A stretch of 64,000 nt of DNA, from the NCBI GenBank assembly GCA_937129145.1, contig CAKZMU010000030.1, positions 1 to 64,000 of the forward strand, given 5' to 3'. Positions within the stretch are counted from its first letter, which is position 1. The number at the start of each line of letters is the position of its first letter. The stretch comes from an uncultured Lacinutrix sp. Its GTDB lineage: Bacteria; Bacteroidota; Bacteroidia; Flavobacteriales; Flavobacteriaceae. The position numbers and the translations under genes were made by a program. Shown here one piece after another: positions 63,618 to 64,000 of the stretch. Under the pieces are notes generated by a model, which saw only the letters and a program-made list of their open reading frames with translations, did not search any database and was not told the DNA's origin.

Positions 63618-64000
63618 ATGTGTATTAAGAAGTTATTAACATTAACAGCAGTCTTAGCTATATTAACTAGTTGTGGCACCGGAGACAAAGGTGAGCTAGT
63701 AGGAGTTAAGGGAAAAAAATGGCATCCTGAAAAACCTTACGGAATGAGTTTAATTCCAGGAGGAGCTTTTATCATGGGTAAGTCGGATGATGATTTGGCA
63801 GGTGTTAAAGATGCACCTACTAAAACTGTTACAGTAAGAGCATTCTATATGGACGAGACAGAAATCACTAATAGTGAGTACCGTCAGTTCGTAGAATGGG
63901 TTAGAGATTCTACTCTTAGAACCAACCTCGCTGAAATGGCAGACCTAGAAGGAAAAGAACCAGGAAACGGAGATATAGGCGAATTTGCTTATAAAGATGT
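63618..64000 (+). CDS. gldK: Gliding motility/T9SS lipoprotein GldK (5' part)
   Basis: Truncated by the window end. 127 codons are visible from ATG 63618. Lipoprotein signal (KKLLTLTAVLAILTSC, Cys at about 19), then the start of a formylglycine-generating-enzyme-like (sulfatase-modifying) domain: SLIPGGAFIMGKSDDD, VTVRAFYMDETEITNSEYRQF. GldK forms the outer membrane ring of the type IX secretion and gliding machinery with GldN, and gldL, gldM and gldN would be expected just beyond the window. Confidence 0.92.
   Translation, partial: MCIKKLLTLTAVLAILTSCGTGDKGELVGVKGKKWHPEKPYGMSLIPGGAFIMGKSDDDLAGVKDAPTKTVTVRAFYMDETEITNSEYRQFVEWVRDSTLRTNLAEMADLEGKEPGNGDIGEFAYKD

Overview
The window is AT-rich chromosomal DNA from a member of the Bacteroidetes, almost certainly the family Flavobacteriaceae. 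The basis is four gliding genes (gldA, gldB, gldC and the start of gldK), exosortase F with its partner gene, a flavobacterial DnaG, flavobacterial promoters (TTTG or TTG, 17-21 nt, TAnnTTTG) and no obvious Shine-Dalgarno sites. The genus cannot be fixed from the sequence alone. I see no rRNA, tRNA, CRISPR array, prophage or intact insertion sequence, and no gene-free stretch longer than about 260 bases.

Layout. 0.1-5.2 kb: gldA, then an aromatic amino acid operon (prephenate dehydratase, aminotransferase, prephenate dehydrogenase, DAHP synthase/chorismate mutase) behind a Phe/Tyr/Trp-rich leader peptide and terminator/antiterminator. 5.2-7.7 kb: a secreted DUF4177-like protein, then rsgA-dtd-membrane hydrolase. 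7.8-18.5 kb: three DUF3857/transglutaminase-fold proteins (two without catalytic residues), a MazG-like protein, aroA, queA, rlmN and a polyprenyl synthase. 18.5-23.1 kb: a lipoprotein, a GH3 hexosaminidase and an ECF sigma operon. 23.2-28.2 kb: dnaG (zinc ligands missing), an atypical response regulator, nadE, gldB and gldC. 28.2-34.1 kb: an accessory-looking stretch with palindromic repeats, membrane proteins of unknown role, a PhyH oxygenase and three exported enzymes. 34.1-41.3 kb: the cell-shape operon mreB-mreC-mreD-PBP2-rodA, with purH upstream. 41.5-49.3 kb: a lipoprotein, fRMsr, exosortase F, a heavy-metal (probably copper) locus with a TonB receptor and a nonsense-interrupted metal-binding lipoprotein, an outer membrane protein and a DUF3179 lipoprotein. 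49.3-58.8 kb: a large MG2-like exported protein, groES-groEL, secG, a TPR protein, lptE, a sigma-54 activator and miaB. 58.9-64 kb: a membrane protein, topA, an arginase-fold protein with degenerate metal ligands, and the start of gldK.

Much of this is conserved flavobacterial housekeeping. No wholly new multi-gene system stands out. The strongest signals are the aromatic attenuator at 1169-1297, the zinc-less primase, the response regulator with Glu at its phospho-site, catalytically dead paralogues in the transglutaminase and arginase folds, the single-base nonsense change in the heavy-metal lipoprotein, and a family of hairpin repeats whose stems covary.
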